Source: an uncultured Chlorobiales bacterium (lineage in GTDB: Bacteria > Bacteroidota > Chlorobiia > Chlorobiales > Thermochlorobacteraceae). From it: 37,684 bases of DNA. The notes below the pieces were generated by a model. It saw only the letters and a program-made list of their open reading frames with translations. It ran no database searches and was not told where the DNA came from. Within the stretch, counting starts at the first letter, position 1, and every line of letters begins with the position of its first letter. Positions 8,091 to 17,260 of the stretch are shown piece after piece. Position numbers and translations under genes: made by a program. The stretch lies in contig CALKXI010000033.1 of the NCBI GenBank assembly GCA_938003965.1, positions 1 through 37,684 of the forward strand, in the 5' to 3' direction.

Positions 8091-9014
8091 CTAACAAGCT
8101 GATTCCACAAACAATTGTCCGTTCATTACGGTAACGGCGTAGCCGCTGATGCTGACGGATTCAATCACGCCATTTTTGATAACAAGTTCCGACCACACCC
8201 GTCCGCCACGATTGATGACGTAACCTTGTTCAAGCGCAACGGAAACAACGCCGTCAGATTGAGGAAGGCGATTTTGCTTGAAAAGATAGCACGCAAGTTC
8301 GCCTTGTGCCGAGCCCGTAACGGGGTCTTCGTCAATGCCGACAGCAGGCGCGAAGAAGCGCGAATGTGCGGCACTCGTTGGGTGCTTGGTTTCGGTGGTG
8401 AAAACACAAACGCCTGTCAAGTCGCGTCGGAGCAAAAGTTGTTTAAGCATTTGAAAATCGGGCGACATTTTCAAAAGCGGCTCGCGATTGATAAACGGCA
8501 AGTAAAGATAGCGCGAAGACGAGATGAGCACTGGAAGCGATTTATCGAGTTGCTCGGTTGGAACGGAAAGCGTGTTGAACAGGTCGGCGATTTGTCCGTC
8601 AAATTTCTCGAAGGTCGGAACAGGAATACCGAACTTCACCATGACTTTTTTGTCGCGCCATTCTACTGAGACGGGCAAGACGCCGCTGCGGGTTTTGACG
8701 CGAAATTGCTTATTTGAGTTTTCTTCAAGTCCGAACATTTTTTCTTCGGCAAGGGCGTGAAAGGTGGCAATCGTCGCGTGTCCGCAAAGGTTAACTTCTT
8801 TTGTCGGCGTCAGCCAACGCAGCTCGAGGTCGTGTGTGCTATCGGTAGCGGGAAGGACGAAAGCGGTTTCGGAAAGATTCATTTCGCGAGCAATCAGTTG
8901 CATTTGCTCGTCGCTCAATCCGCTTGCATTGATTAAAACAGCAGCAGGATTGCCCGTAAAAGCACGGTCGGTAAAGGCATCGACGTGCTTAACAATGTAT
9001 GAGTTCATAGTCAT
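8091..9014 (-). CDS. PhzF-family isomerase/epimerase
   Basis: Member of the PhzF/DapF-fold family, 307 aa. The N-terminal VDAFTDRAFTGNPAAV is the family signature. Glu49 in NLSETAFVL corresponds to the catalytic Glu45 of PhzF. CGHATIATFHAL (about 77-88) and DEDPVTGSAQGEL are the paired substrate-binding loops of the two halves of the fold. No phenazine genes are nearby, so it is one of the many PhzF homologues of unknown substrate. ATG at 9014 or the second ATG at 9008 are both possible starts. It is divergent from mrdA. Confidence 0.9.
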   Translation of the reverse strand: MTMNSYIVKHVDAFTDRAFTGNPAAVLINASGLSDEQMQLIAREMNLSETAFVLPATDSTHDLELRWLTPTKEVNLCGHATIATFHALAEEKMFGLEENSNKQFRVKTRSGVLPVSVEWRDKKVMVKFGIPVPTFEKFDGQIADLFNTLSVPTEQLDKSLPVLISSSRYLYLPFINREPLLKMSPDFQMLKQLLLRRDLTGVCVFTTETKHPTSAAHSRFFAPAVGIDEDPVTGSAQGELACYLFKQNRLPQSDGVVSVALEQGYVINRGGRVWSELVIKNGVIESVSISGYAVTVMNGQLFVESAC

Positions 9015-9122
9015 TTTTTGAATGTCAGTTTAAGGCGCGAAAGTTAGGAATGTTTGAGCGAAAAATCACGTCATACCATAAAGCAAAAATTGTATATTGG
9101 CACAAAGCAAAGAGAGTAAAAG

Positions 9123-10928
9123 ATGGAGCAAACGCGTTCAATGACAATTGTCTATGCGCTGTTAGCACTTGTGTTTGCAACGCTTTTGGGGCGACTGTTT
9201 TATCTTCAAGTCGTAGAGCAAAGTTTTCTCAAAGAAGTTTCTTCGCAGAACTCGATTCGCAAAATTTCGATTGATGCGCCGCGCGGCGTGATGTATGACC
9301 GTAATGGCATTGCGGTTGTGGATAACCAACCTTTATACACGCTACAAATCACGCCATCGGAATTCAATAAAGAGTCGCTTCCGTTGCTGTCGGAACTGCT
9401 CGGCGTTTCAGAGTTGGAACTTGAAGCGAAAATTGCCGAAGGCAGAGCCTACAATCGTTTTGCACCGACAAAAGTCGTTCGAGACTTAACGCCGCTCCAA
9501 TTAGCAAGGGTCGAGGAAAATCTGTGGCGGATGCCTGGTATTAGTTTCGCATTAGAATCCAAACGCAAGTACTTGCCGAATGTCAGAGGCGCGCACATTT
9601 TCGGATACGCAAAAGCGATTTCAAAGGCGATGTATGAAAAAGTGCCGAAAGAAATTTATGCACGCGACGACATCATCGGCTATCGTGGATTGGAAAAGTA
9701 TTACGAAGACATCTTGCGTGGCACAAAGGGCACACGATATTTGCTCGTCAATTCTCTGGGACGACAGGTTGGCGATTGGGAAGGCGGCGCAAAGAATATC
9801 CCATATCAAACTGGAAACGATCTTTATCTCACCATAGATGCTGAACTCCAAGGCGTTGCCGAAAGCCTGCTAACCGCAACCGGTAAATCAGGTGCATTTG
9901 TCGCGATGGACGTGCATAACGGCGACCTTCTCGCATGCACCTCTCAGCCCGATTACGACCTCAATGTCTTAGGTGGATTTACCGAAGCCAGTGCGTGGCA
10001 AGCCATCGTCGGCGACCCTAAAAACCCTTTGTTTGACCGCACAACACAGACGCGATACCCGCCCGGCTCGACTTACAAAATGATTTCTGCCATCGCCGCT
10101 TTGGAAGATAGCGTCGCAACCCCTTCAACAACATTTTACTGCACGGGGCACTTCAAGTTCGGCAATAAAGATTTTCTCTGCCACGGCGGAAAAGGACACG
10201 GAAGCGTCGACATGACGCGCGCTATCCAAGTTTCGTGCAACTCCTACTTCTACAACCTTGTGCGCCGCATCGGCTTTGAGCGTTGGACGAAATACGGCAA
10301 GATGTTTGGCTTCGGTCAAAAAACAGGCGTCGATATTCCTGACGAACAAACGGCAACGATTCCCTCGCCTGAATACTTCGATAAACTTTACGGCAAGCGC
10401 GGCTGGACCGAAGGCTACATCATTAGTTTAGGAATTGGACAAGGCGAAATGGGTGCCTCACCGATGCAAATGGTCCGATACGCCGCAGCTCTTGGCAATT
10501 CAGGAACGCTCTTACAGCCGCGTGTCGTGCGCGCCTATCGCGATAAAAACAGCGGCGCTATCATTGAAATGCCGACTGTTCAAGAGAAACTGCCAATTTC
10601 ACAATCAACCTTTAATGTCGTGCGAAACGGCATGCTTTTAGCCGTTGAAAACGGAACAGGCGGCAGAGCGCGCGTGCCTGGCATCAAAGTGGCAGGCAAA
10701 ACCGGAACCGCACAAAATCCACACGGCGAAGACCACGCTTGGTTTATCTGCTTTGCACCATTTGAAAAACCTACAATTGCCCTTGCAGTCTTAGTTGAAA
10801 ATGCAGGCTTTGGCGGGACAGTGGCAGCCCCAATTGCAGGCGAATGGCTCAAACGCTACTTCCAAAAATATCCGCCAATAGCGCAACACGTTGCAGAACA
10901 AAATGCAAAACCGCTTGCTGCCCGATGA
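9123..10928 (+). CDS. mrdA: Penicillin-binding protein 2 (peptidoglycan transpeptidase of the elongasome)
   Basis: A class B PBP that cross-links peptidoglycan during cell elongation together with RodA and MreB. It has one N-terminal membrane anchor (about residues 7-27), the PBP dimerisation domain starting at IDAPRGVMYDRNG, and a transpeptidase domain with all three motifs: Ser316-T-Y-Lys319 in PPGSTYK, Ser371-C-Asn373 and Lys526-T-G. At 601 aa it has the normal length. The translation start is preceded by AGAGAGTAAAAG. A TATATTGG string at 9093 could be part of a promoter but matches poorly. The stop codon overlaps the recX start (ATGA). No mreBCD or rodA is present in the window. Confidence 0.95.
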   Translation: MEQTRSMTIVYALLALVFATLLGRLFYLQVVEQSFLKEVSSQNSIRKISIDAPRGVMYDRNGIAVVDNQPLYTLQITPSEFNKESLPLLSELLGVSELELEAKIAEGRAYNRFAPTKVVRDLTPLQLARVEENLWRMPGISFALESKRKYLPNVRGAHIFGYAKAISKAMYEKVPKEIYARDDIIGYRGLEKYYEDILRGTKGTRYLLVNSLGRQVGDWEGGAKNIPYQTGNDLYLTIDAELQGVAESLLTATGKSGAFVAMDVHNGDLLACTSQPDYDLNVLGGFTEASAWQAIVGDPKNPLFDRTTQTRYPPGSTYKMISAIAALEDSVATPSTTFYCTGHFKFGNKDFLCHGGKGHGSVDMTRAIQVSCNSYFYNLVRRIGFERWTKYGKMFGFGQKTGVDIPDEQTATIPSPEYFDKLYGKRGWTEGYIISLGIGQGEMGASPMQMVRYAAALGNSGTLLQPRVVRAYRDKNSGAIIEMPTVQEKLPISQSTFNVVRNGMLLAVENGTGGRARVPGIKVAGKTGTAQNPHGEDHAWFICFAPFEKPTIALAVLVENAGFGGTVAAPIAGEWLKRYFQKYPPIAQHVAEQNAKPLAAR

Positions 10929-11545
10929 CTATCACTTCGATTGAACCGCAGAAAAATCGCAAAGACCGTGTCTCAATTTTTGTCGATGGAGAATTTGCAT
11001 TTGGACTTTCGCTTGATGCGCTTGCGTTGCTTGGTCTGAAAAAAGGAGATTCGGTTACAGCCGAACAACTTGCCCAGTGGCGCGAAACAGCAATTTACGA
11101 CGAAGCCAAAACTGCCGCCTTCACCATCCTTGCCCGACGAATCCATAGCGAAAAAGAAGTGCGCCAGAAACTCCGCGAGAAAAAATTTCCTGCTGAAATC
11201 ATTGAAAAAGTAATTACTCGGCTTTACGAAATGAACCTGCTCAACGATGCTCACTTCGCAGGCGCGCTCGTGCGCGATAAGCTCAAACGCACGCCGATTG
11301 GAAAATCCGCGCTCAAATCTAAACTCTTTCAGAAAGGCATCGCGAAAGAAACCATCGACGATGTGCTAAGCGAAACCGACCTCAACAGCGAAGAACTTTG
11401 CACGAAAGCCGCTGAACGAAAACTTAAAACGCTCGCCAAAGAACCTGATGCTCAAAAGCGCACACAAAAACTGGTGCAATTTCTCATGCGTCGAGGCTTC
11501 GAGTGGGAAACCATTCGCAACACACTCCGAACGCTTAATCTCTGA
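10925..11545 (+). CDS. recX: RecX family regulatory protein
   Basis: RecX binds RecA filaments and modulates recombination and SOS signalling. The ATG at 10925 overlaps the mrdA stop by 4 nt (ATGA) and gives 206 aa; an open stretch further upstream lies inside mrdA in another frame and is not coding. The C-terminal two thirds show the three-helix RecX repeats: ILARRIHSEKEVRQKLREKKF, RLYEMNLLNDAHFAGALVRDK and LMRRGFEWETIRNTL. The N-terminal VSIFVDGEFAFGLSLD is common in RecX of this lineage. RecA is not nearby; the overlap with mrdA indicates co-transcription with a wall gene. Confidence 0.9.
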   Translation: MTITSIEPQKNRKDRVSIFVDGEFAFGLSLDALALLGLKKGDSVTAEQLAQWRETAIYDEAKTAAFTILARRIHSEKEVRQKLREKKFPAEIIEKVITRLYEMNLLNDAHFAGALVRDKLKRTPIGKSALKSKLFQKGIAKETIDDVLSETDLNSEELCTKAAERKLKTLAKEPDAQKRTQKLVQFLMRRGFEWETIRNTLRTLNL

Positions 11546-11943
11546 TTGTGTGGCGCAAAAACCACGTGATTTTCTGAACAAAGCAAAGCGACGTGAAGAG
11601 TCCATCGTAATGAATCGTGAGTGGTGAATAGTGAAGAATTGCGTTGTCGTTCCGACTTTTTTCTCATTCCTCGTTATTCATTCCTCATTAGTCTGTCATT
11701 CCGAACAGCGTGAGGAATCCAAATGAGTTGAGAATTAAGAGTGAAAAGTTAAAAGTTAAACGCACTGCTCACTCTTAACGCTTCACTATCAATTTTTAAC
11801 TCCCTGACGCTTCGCTTCTCACTCCTCGCTCCTCGCTTCTCACTCCTCACTTCTCGCTCCTCGCTTCTTGATACTTGTGTTTTCCTTTCGCGTGCTTTTG
11901 AAGTAAATTATTCGGCTCAACTTTTAATGCAAATTCAATCCGA
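11546..11943. repeat. Repeat-rich, low-complexity intergenic region
   Basis: I see no gene in these 398 nt. The region is built from repeated words: ATTCCTC and ATTCATTCCTC around 11665-11690, a dispersed-repeat copy GTCATTCCGA...GTGAGGAATCC at 11695-11720, AGTTAAAAGTTAAA near 11748-11760 with a distant partial complement TTTTTAACT near 11794-11802, and a C/T-rich run of CTCCTCGCTTCTCACTCCTC-like units at about 11815-11870. Similar words recur at 25545-25640 and 36970-37080. The promoter of the next gene must lie at its right end, but I cannot assign boxes. Confidence 0.75.
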
Positions 11944-13032
11944 ATGAACAAGTCCACAGCGATGCCTCAATCGCCCGAACAAGAAAACATGGCTCTTTAT
12001 TACTTCGAGCGCGCCCGCGCACTTGCCGAAGAACTCGGCGCGAAGGATTTGCTCTATCAAACCCATCAAGCCTTCGCCGAAGAGTATGAACGCATTGGCG
12101 ATATTGAAAAGGCTTACTACCACTTCAAGAAATTCCACGAAATTGAGCGGCAGGTCTTCAACGAGGAATCCGACAAGAAGATGAAGAATTTGCAAATCAT
12201 TCATCAAGTTGAGCAAACCAAAAAGGAAGCCGAAATTCAACGCTTGCGCAATGTCGAGCTTGCCGAACTCAACGCAAACATTACTTCCAGCATCGCTTAC
12301 GCGCAAAAAATCCAACAAGCGATTTTACCAACAAGCGAAAAAATCGCGACGGCATTTCCGAATCATTTTATCATCTACAAGCCGAAGGATATTGTTTCAG
12401 GCGACTTCTATTGGTTTCACGATTTAGGCGAGGCGAAAATCCTTGCAGTCTCGGATTGCACGGGGCACGGCGTTCCGGGGGCGTTCATGAGCATGATTGG
12501 CAACGCGCTTCTCAATCAAATCATCATAGAAAAAAGAATAACCGAGCCGAACATCATTTTGGAAGAACTCCATAAAGCCATTCGCGACGCACTTCGCCAA
12601 AGCGAAAATCCATCGGTAGAATTGCAAGACGGAATGGACGTATGTTTGGTGAAGGTCGAGCGCGAGCGGCTTATTTTTTCAGGCGCGAAACGCCCGCTTT
12701 ACATCGTTCAAAAAGGCGAACTCACCGAACTCAAAGGCGACCGTTATAGCATCGGCGGACGACAACGCGAAACAGAACGCAAATTCACTGCGCACGAAAT
12801 TCCAATTCAAAACCAAATGACCCTCTACCTGACCACCGACGGCTACATCGACCAAGCCAACCCTCAACGCGAAAGTTTCGGCTCAAAACGATTCAAAGAA
12901 CTGCTTAAAGTTATTGCAACTTTGAACTGCGATGAGCAAAAAGAAAAATTAGAATCGGAACTTTTGGCGCATCAACAACAAGAGGCACAACGCGACGATA
13001 TAACCATGATGAGCGTTGTCATCGGCAGTTAA
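11944..13032 (+). CDS. PP2C-type (SpoIIE/RsbU) serine phosphatase with short TPR and coiled-coil N-terminus
   Basis: Residues 1-75 form about one and a half TPR units (ALYYFERARALAEELGA, then AYYHFKKFHEIERQVF), residues about 75-115 a coiled coil, and residues about 115-362 a PP2C_2/SpoIIE phosphatase. Metal-site residues are seen in SGDFYW (Asp154), SDCTGHGVPGAF (Asp171), TTDGYIDQ and the closing RDDITMM. Such enzymes dephosphorylate anti-anti-sigma proteins or related signalling partners; none is encoded nearby. The TPR block is unusually short: homologues usually carry many repeats, and an in-frame stop at 11899 closes the frame upstream. The N-terminus may therefore be trimmed, with repeat DNA directly before it. 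The catalytic domain is intact. Confidence 0.88.
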   Translation: MNKSTAMPQSPEQENMALYYFERARALAEELGAKDLLYQTHQAFAEEYERIGDIEKAYYHFKKFHEIERQVFNEESDKKMKNLQIIHQVEQTKKEAEIQRLRNVELAELNANITSSIAYAQKIQQAILPTSEKIATAFPNHFIIYKPKDIVSGDFYWFHDLGEAKILAVSDCTGHGVPGAFMSMIGNALLNQIIIEKRITEPNIILEELHKAIRDALRQSENPSVELQDGMDVCLVKVERERLIFSGAKRPLYIVQKGELTELKGDRYSIGGRQRETERKFTAHEIPIQNQMTLYLTTDGYIDQANPQRESFGSKRFKELLKVIATLNCDEQKEKLESELLAHQQQEAQRDDITMMSVVIGS

Positions 13033-13092
13033 AAGCAATCAACTTCAATCTGTTACGCAAAGCACATTTGTTCTACTTTCTCTCGAACTTCA

Positions 13093-15552
13093 ATGACACG
13101 ACAGATTGCGCACATTTTCGTCGAGCAGTCGTTCAGCGATAGAGCCTATCCCTACCTTGTGCCGAGCGAATTTTCCCAGTTGCTCACAGTTGGCTCGCGC
13201 GTGTTGGTGGCGTTTGGAAAAGGAGAAAGAAAGAAAGAACGATTAGGATTCGTTAAATCCATTTCAGAGCAAGAAAGCGAAGTGCCGCTCGGAGAAATTC
13301 TCGATATTTTTGACGACGGCAAGCCTGTCATTTCGACTTCGCTGATGCGCCTTGCGGAGTGGATTGCCGACTACTACATCGCCTATCCAATCGAAGCCGT
13401 TCTTGCCACATTGCCCGCCGTGATGCGCATTCGTCCGAAAGAAACGGTCATCTTGCGCGAGTTTTCACTGATTGCGCCTGATGAAAAAATCGTCAAGACT
13501 GAACTGCGCCGAAACATCATGCAAGCACTTTCGCGCGAAAAGAAACTCACGGTCAAGCAGTTAGAGCGGCGCGTCGGCTCAAAACATTTGCGGCTTGCGC
13601 TCTCGGAATTGGAGCGAATCGGATTGATCGAGGTGAAAAAAACATTCGTCCAAAAAGGAAAGCCAAAACTTAAATCGCTATTTTCTCTCCAACAAGAATA
13701 CTCAAAAGACGAACAGACAAAGTTAATTGACTCGTTCAAACGCTCGCCGAAACAGCGTCAACAGTTGGAAAAAATTTTCGCACTCGGTCGCCCAAGTTTT
13801 TTTGCGGACGAAATTGGCGCAACCCCGAAAAGCCTTAAACCGCTCGTCGATAAAGAAATTTTAACGACGAAAACCGTCGAGACAACTGCTATGTTTGCTG
13901 ATGCTTTCGTAGAAGCGCAAAAGCGAATTGAATACACCGACGAGCAGCAACTTGCTATTTCAAAAATTCAAGGTGCGATTGAGGCGCAAGCGTTCAAAAC
14001 ATTTCTCTTGCACGGCATTACGGGAAGCGGCAAGACTTGGATTTACATCGAAGCCATTCGCAAAGTGCTCGAGCAAGGCAAAACAGCGATTGTGCTTGTG
14101 CCTGAAATTTCGCTCACGCCACAAACGGCATCACGATTTCGCGCGCACTTTGGCGACCGTGTTCGTGTGCTACACAGCGCAATGAACGATTCCGAAAAAT
14201 TCGAGGCGTGGAAAAGTTTGAAAGAAGGAAAAGCCCAAATTGCGCTTGGCGCACGTTCAGCCGTATTTGCGCCGCTGGAAAATTTGGGGTTAATCGTCGT
14301 CGATGAAGAGCACGAATCGACCTACAAGCAATACGACACTTCGCCGCGCTACAACGCGCGTGATGTGGCTATTATGCGTGCTAAATTTGAAAACGCCATC
14401 TGCCTTTTAGGCTCGGCAACGCCCGCAATTGAATCGTATTACAACGCTACAACAGGCAAATACGACCTGCTCACGCTTTCCAAACGCGCCGATGGCGCAA
14501 CCTCGCCCGAAATTAAATTGATTTGGCTTTCAAGGGAGAAAAAAATTTCGCCCTCAATTTCTGAGACGCTTTTCTTTGAAATCCAAAAACGGCTCGAGAG
14601 AAACGAACAAGTCATCTTGTTTCAGAATCGGCGCGGCTATGCGGGAAGTGTGCAGTGCAACAGTTGCGGCACGATTTACACATGCCCTGCGTGCCAAGTA
14701 ACGATGGTTTTTCATCTCAAAGAAAATCACTTGCGATGCCATTACTGCGGAAGAATCGAGCCAGCGCCGAAGAAGTGCAAAACCTGCGGCTCGGAAGAAC
14801 TGCTTTACAAATCAAGCGGAACGGAAAAAATTGAGCAAGAACTGCAACACCTGTTTCCGAACGAAAAAATTTTGCGAATGGATTTAGACACGACGGGCAA
14901 GAAAGGCGCGCACGCGAAGTTTCTGCGTGAGTTTCAAGAAGGCAAGTCGCGCATCTTGCTCGGAACGCAAATGGTGGCGAAGGGTTTGGACTTTCCGAAT
15001 GTAACGCTCGTCGGTGCAATTCTCGCCGATATTGGCTTATCGCTTCCTGATTTTCGCGCCAGTGAGCGGCTTTATTCACTGCTGTTGCAAGTCTCGGGCA
15101 GGGCAGGGCGCGCGCAAAAGAAAGGCGATGTTTATTTGCAGGTTCTCAATCTTCAAAACGAAGTGTTCCGATATGTTTTGAAAAATGATTATGTGCATTT
15201 TTTCGAGTATGAACTTGCGATTCGGCAACTGGTGGGCTATCCGCCGTTTGTGCGACTTGCGAAAATTGAGTTTTCGGGAAAGTCGGAATCGGAGGTCAGC
15301 GCAGGGGCAAAAGTGTTTTGTCAATTGCTCAAAGGCGTTTTGAAGGAAGAAGAATTCGAAGTGCTTGGACCTGTGCCAGCCGTGATAGCAAAACTTAAAC
15401 ACAATTTTCGCTATCAAATTCTCATTAAGCAAAAGCACGGTGCGCGGCTCTCAAAGCAAATTGTGCGCGGCGTCGAGTATCAATTTCGTCGGCGCGTTTC
15501 GCCAAGCGCGGTCAAGGTGGAGATTGACATCGACACGCAATCGATGATGTGA
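13093..15552 (+). CDS. priA: Primosomal protein N' (replication restart helicase)
   Basis: PriA recognises stalled forks and D-loops and reloads the replicative helicase. The 819-aa protein has the N-terminal DNA-binding domain (1-105), a winged-helix-like region, Walker A GITGSGKT with Lys314, Walker B DEEH at 404-407, motif III LGSATPA, and eight cysteines in four CxxC pairs binding two zinc ions (from CNSCGTIYTCPAC to CGRIEPAPKKCKTC). The C-terminal helicase motifs LLGTQMVAKGLDFPNV and QVSGRAGR follow. All key residues are present. It lies between the phosphatase gene and purH with its own short gaps on both sides. Confidence 0.97.
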   Translation: MTRQIAHIFVEQSFSDRAYPYLVPSEFSQLLTVGSRVLVAFGKGERKKERLGFVKSISEQESEVPLGEILDIFDDGKPVISTSLMRLAEWIADYYIAYPIEAVLATLPAVMRIRPKETVILREFSLIAPDEKIVKTELRRNIMQALSREKKLTVKQLERRVGSKHLRLALSELERIGLIEVKKTFVQKGKPKLKSLFSLQQEYSKDEQTKLIDSFKRSPKQRQQLEKIFALGRPSFFADEIGATPKSLKPLVDKEILTTKTVETTAMFADAFVEAQKRIEYTDEQQLAISKIQGAIEAQAFKTFLLHGITGSGKTWIYIEAIRKVLEQGKTAIVLVPEISLTPQTASRFRAHFGDRVRVLHSAMNDSEKFEAWKSLKEGKAQIALGARSAVFAPLENLGLIVVDEEHESTYKQYDTSPRYNARDVAIMRAKFENAICLLGSATPAIESYYNATTGKYDLLTLSKRADGATSPEIKLIWLSREKKISPSISETLFFEIQKRLERNEQVILFQNRRGYAGSVQCNSCGTIYTCPACQVTMVFHLKENHLRCHYCGRIEPAPKKCKTCGSEELLYKSSGTEKIEQELQHLFPNEKILRMDLDTTGKKGAHAKFLREFQEGKSRILLGTQMVAKGLDFPNVTLVGAILADIGLSLPDFRASERLYSLLLQVSGRAGRAQKKGDVYLQVLNLQNEVFRYVLKNDYVHFFEYELAIRQLVGYPPFVRLAKIEFSGKSESEVSAGAKVFCQLLKGVLKEEEFEVLGPVPAVIAKLKHNFRYQILIKQKHGARLSKQIVRGVEYQFRRRVSPSAVKVEIDIDTQSMM

Positions 15553-15621
15553 AGCGTTATCTTTACACTTACACAAGACTTCATAATTTCGTAGTCCAAA
15601 CTAAACCATAGCGGCTTATCA

Positions 15622-17211
15622 ATGCTGGAAAATCCAAAAATCAAACGCGCACTCATTTCTGTCTCCGACAAAACAGGCATTGTCGAGTTTGCCACAGCGT
15701 TGGAGAAAATGAAAGTAGAAATTTTTTCAACAGGCGGCACGCTCAAAACGCTTCTTGATGCAGGCGTGAAGGCAAAGTCCATTTCCAAACTCACGCGCTT
15801 TCCGGAAATTCTTGACGGGCGTGTCAAAACGCTTCATCCGAAAATTCACGGCGGATTGCTGGCGCGGCGCAATCTCAAAACGCACAAAAAGGAAGTCAAG
15901 GAAAACAAAATCGAGTATATCGATTTGGTGGTCGTCAATCTTTATCCCTTCGAACAAACCATTCAGAAAGAAGGCGTAACGCTTGAAGAAGCGATTGAAA
16001 ACATCGACATCGGCGGACCGTCTATGCTTCGCAGTGCGGCGAAAAATTACGAATCCGTAACGGTTGTAACGGACGCTGGCGATTATCAATGCGTGCTTGA
16101 AGAAATGAAAGCCAATAAAGGCAGAACCACGCTCAAAACGCGCGCGGTGCTGGCGCAAAAAGTCTTCGCGCTCACGAGCCGCTATGACGCCATGATTGCC
16201 GACTATCTGAACAAAGAAATCAACGGAAAAGAAAAAGAGGAAGAAGGCTTAACCGCGACCTACACGCTTGCGCTCACAAAAGAAATTGACATGCGCTACG
16301 GTGAAAATCCTCACCAAAAAGCCGCGTTCTATGCGCTTAAAACCGCGCACGGCGATGTTTCCTTCGGTGAGTATTTTGAAAAACTTCATGGCAAAGACCT
16401 TTCCTACAACAACATTCTCGACCTGACGGCGGCAGTTTCGCTCTGCGATGAATTCGGACGCGAAAAGCCAACGGTCGTGATTGTCAAGCACACCAATCCG
16501 TGCAGCGTGGCGCAAGGGGATACGCTTTACGATGCTTACCGACGCGCCTTCGAGACCGATACTCAAGCCCCATTTGGCGGCATTATCGCCGTCAATCAAC
16601 CGCTCGATATGAAAGCTGCCGAAGCGATGAATGAAATTTTCACCGAAATCATCATCGCGCCTGAATTTGAAGAGGGTGTTTTGGAATACTTGATGAAAAA
16701 GAAAGACCGCCGGTTGATTCGGCAGAAAAAATCCACAAAGCGCGATGGCTTAGAAGTGCGCGGAACGACGTGCGGGGTGCTTGTGCAAGAGCGCGATGTG
16801 GCGATGGTGAAAGACAATGAACTGCGAATTGTAACCCAGCGCAAGCCGACCGAAGCGGAACTCAACGATATGCTTTTCGCATGGCGTGTAGCCAAACATG
16901 TTAAGTCCAATGCGATTGTCTATGCCAAAGAGTTACGGACGGTTGGCATTGGTGCAGGGCAAATGTCGCGTGTGGATGCTTCGCGTATTGCGCGTTGGAA
17001 GGCAGGTGAGGCGAAGTTAGACCTTACAGGTTCGGCAGTTGCCAGCGATGCGTTCTTTCCGTTTGCCGATGGGCTGATTGCTGCTGCCGAAGCTGGTGCA
17101 ACCGCCGTCATTCAGCCAGGTGGCTCAATTCGCGACGAAGAAGTTATCAAAGCCGCTGACGAGCGCGGCATTGCCATGGTCTTCACCGGCATGCGCCACT
17201 TCAAGCATTAA
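15622..17211 (+). CDS. purH: Bifunctional AICAR transformylase / IMP cyclohydrolase
   Basis: PurH catalyses the last two steps of de novo purine synthesis, AICAR to FAICAR using 10-formyl-THF and FAICAR to IMP. The 529-aa length is normal. The N-terminal cyclohydrolase (MGS-like) domain carries SVSDKTG, STGGT and [16 protein letters not shown]. The transformylase domain carries [10 protein letters not shown], the catalytic Lys289-His290 in [10 protein letters not shown], and a C-terminal AGQMSRVDA plus DAFFPFADG. It is the last gene before a strong terminator. Confidence 0.97.
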   Translation: MLENPKIKRALISVSDKTGIVEFATALEKMKVEIFSTGGTLKTLLDAGVKAKSISKLTRFPEILDGRVKTLHPKIHGGLLARRNLKTHKKEVKENKIEYIDLVVVNLYPFEQTIQKEGVTLEEAIENIDIGGPSMLRSAAKNYESVTVVTDAGDYQCVLEEMKANKGRTTLKTRAVLAQKVFALTSRYDAMIADYLNKEINGKEKEEEGLTATYTLALTKEIDMRYGENPHQKAAFYALKTAHGDVSFGEYFEKLHGKDLSYNNILDLTAAVSLCDEFGREKPTVVIVKHTNPCSVAQGDTLYDAYRRAFETDTQAPFGGIIAVNQPLDMKAAEAMNEIFTEIIIAPEFEEGVLEYLMKKKDRRLIRQKKSTKRDGLEVRGTTCGVLVQERDVAMVKDNELRIVTQRKPTEAELNDMLFAWRVAKHVKSNAIVYAKELRTVGIGAGQMSRVDASRIARWKAGEAKLDLTGSAVASDAFFPFADGLIAAAEAGATAVIQPGGSIRDEEVIKAADERGIAMVFTGMRHFKH

Positions 17212-17223
17212 CTTGAACGAGGA

Positions 17224-17260
17224 AAAGGGCAATGATAAAAATTGCCCTTTCTCTGTTTTT
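17224..17260 (+). terminator. Rho-independent terminator of purH
   Basis: AAAGGGCAAT (17224-17233) and ATTGCCCTTT (17241-17250) form a perfect 10-bp stem with a 7-nt loop, followed by CTCTGTTTTT. It begins 13 nt after the purH stop. Confidence 0.92.

Noticed and set aside
11546-11943. CRISPR array in the repeat-rich gap
   Set aside because: Repeats are short, irregular and not separated by unique spacers of constant length, and no cas gene is in the window.
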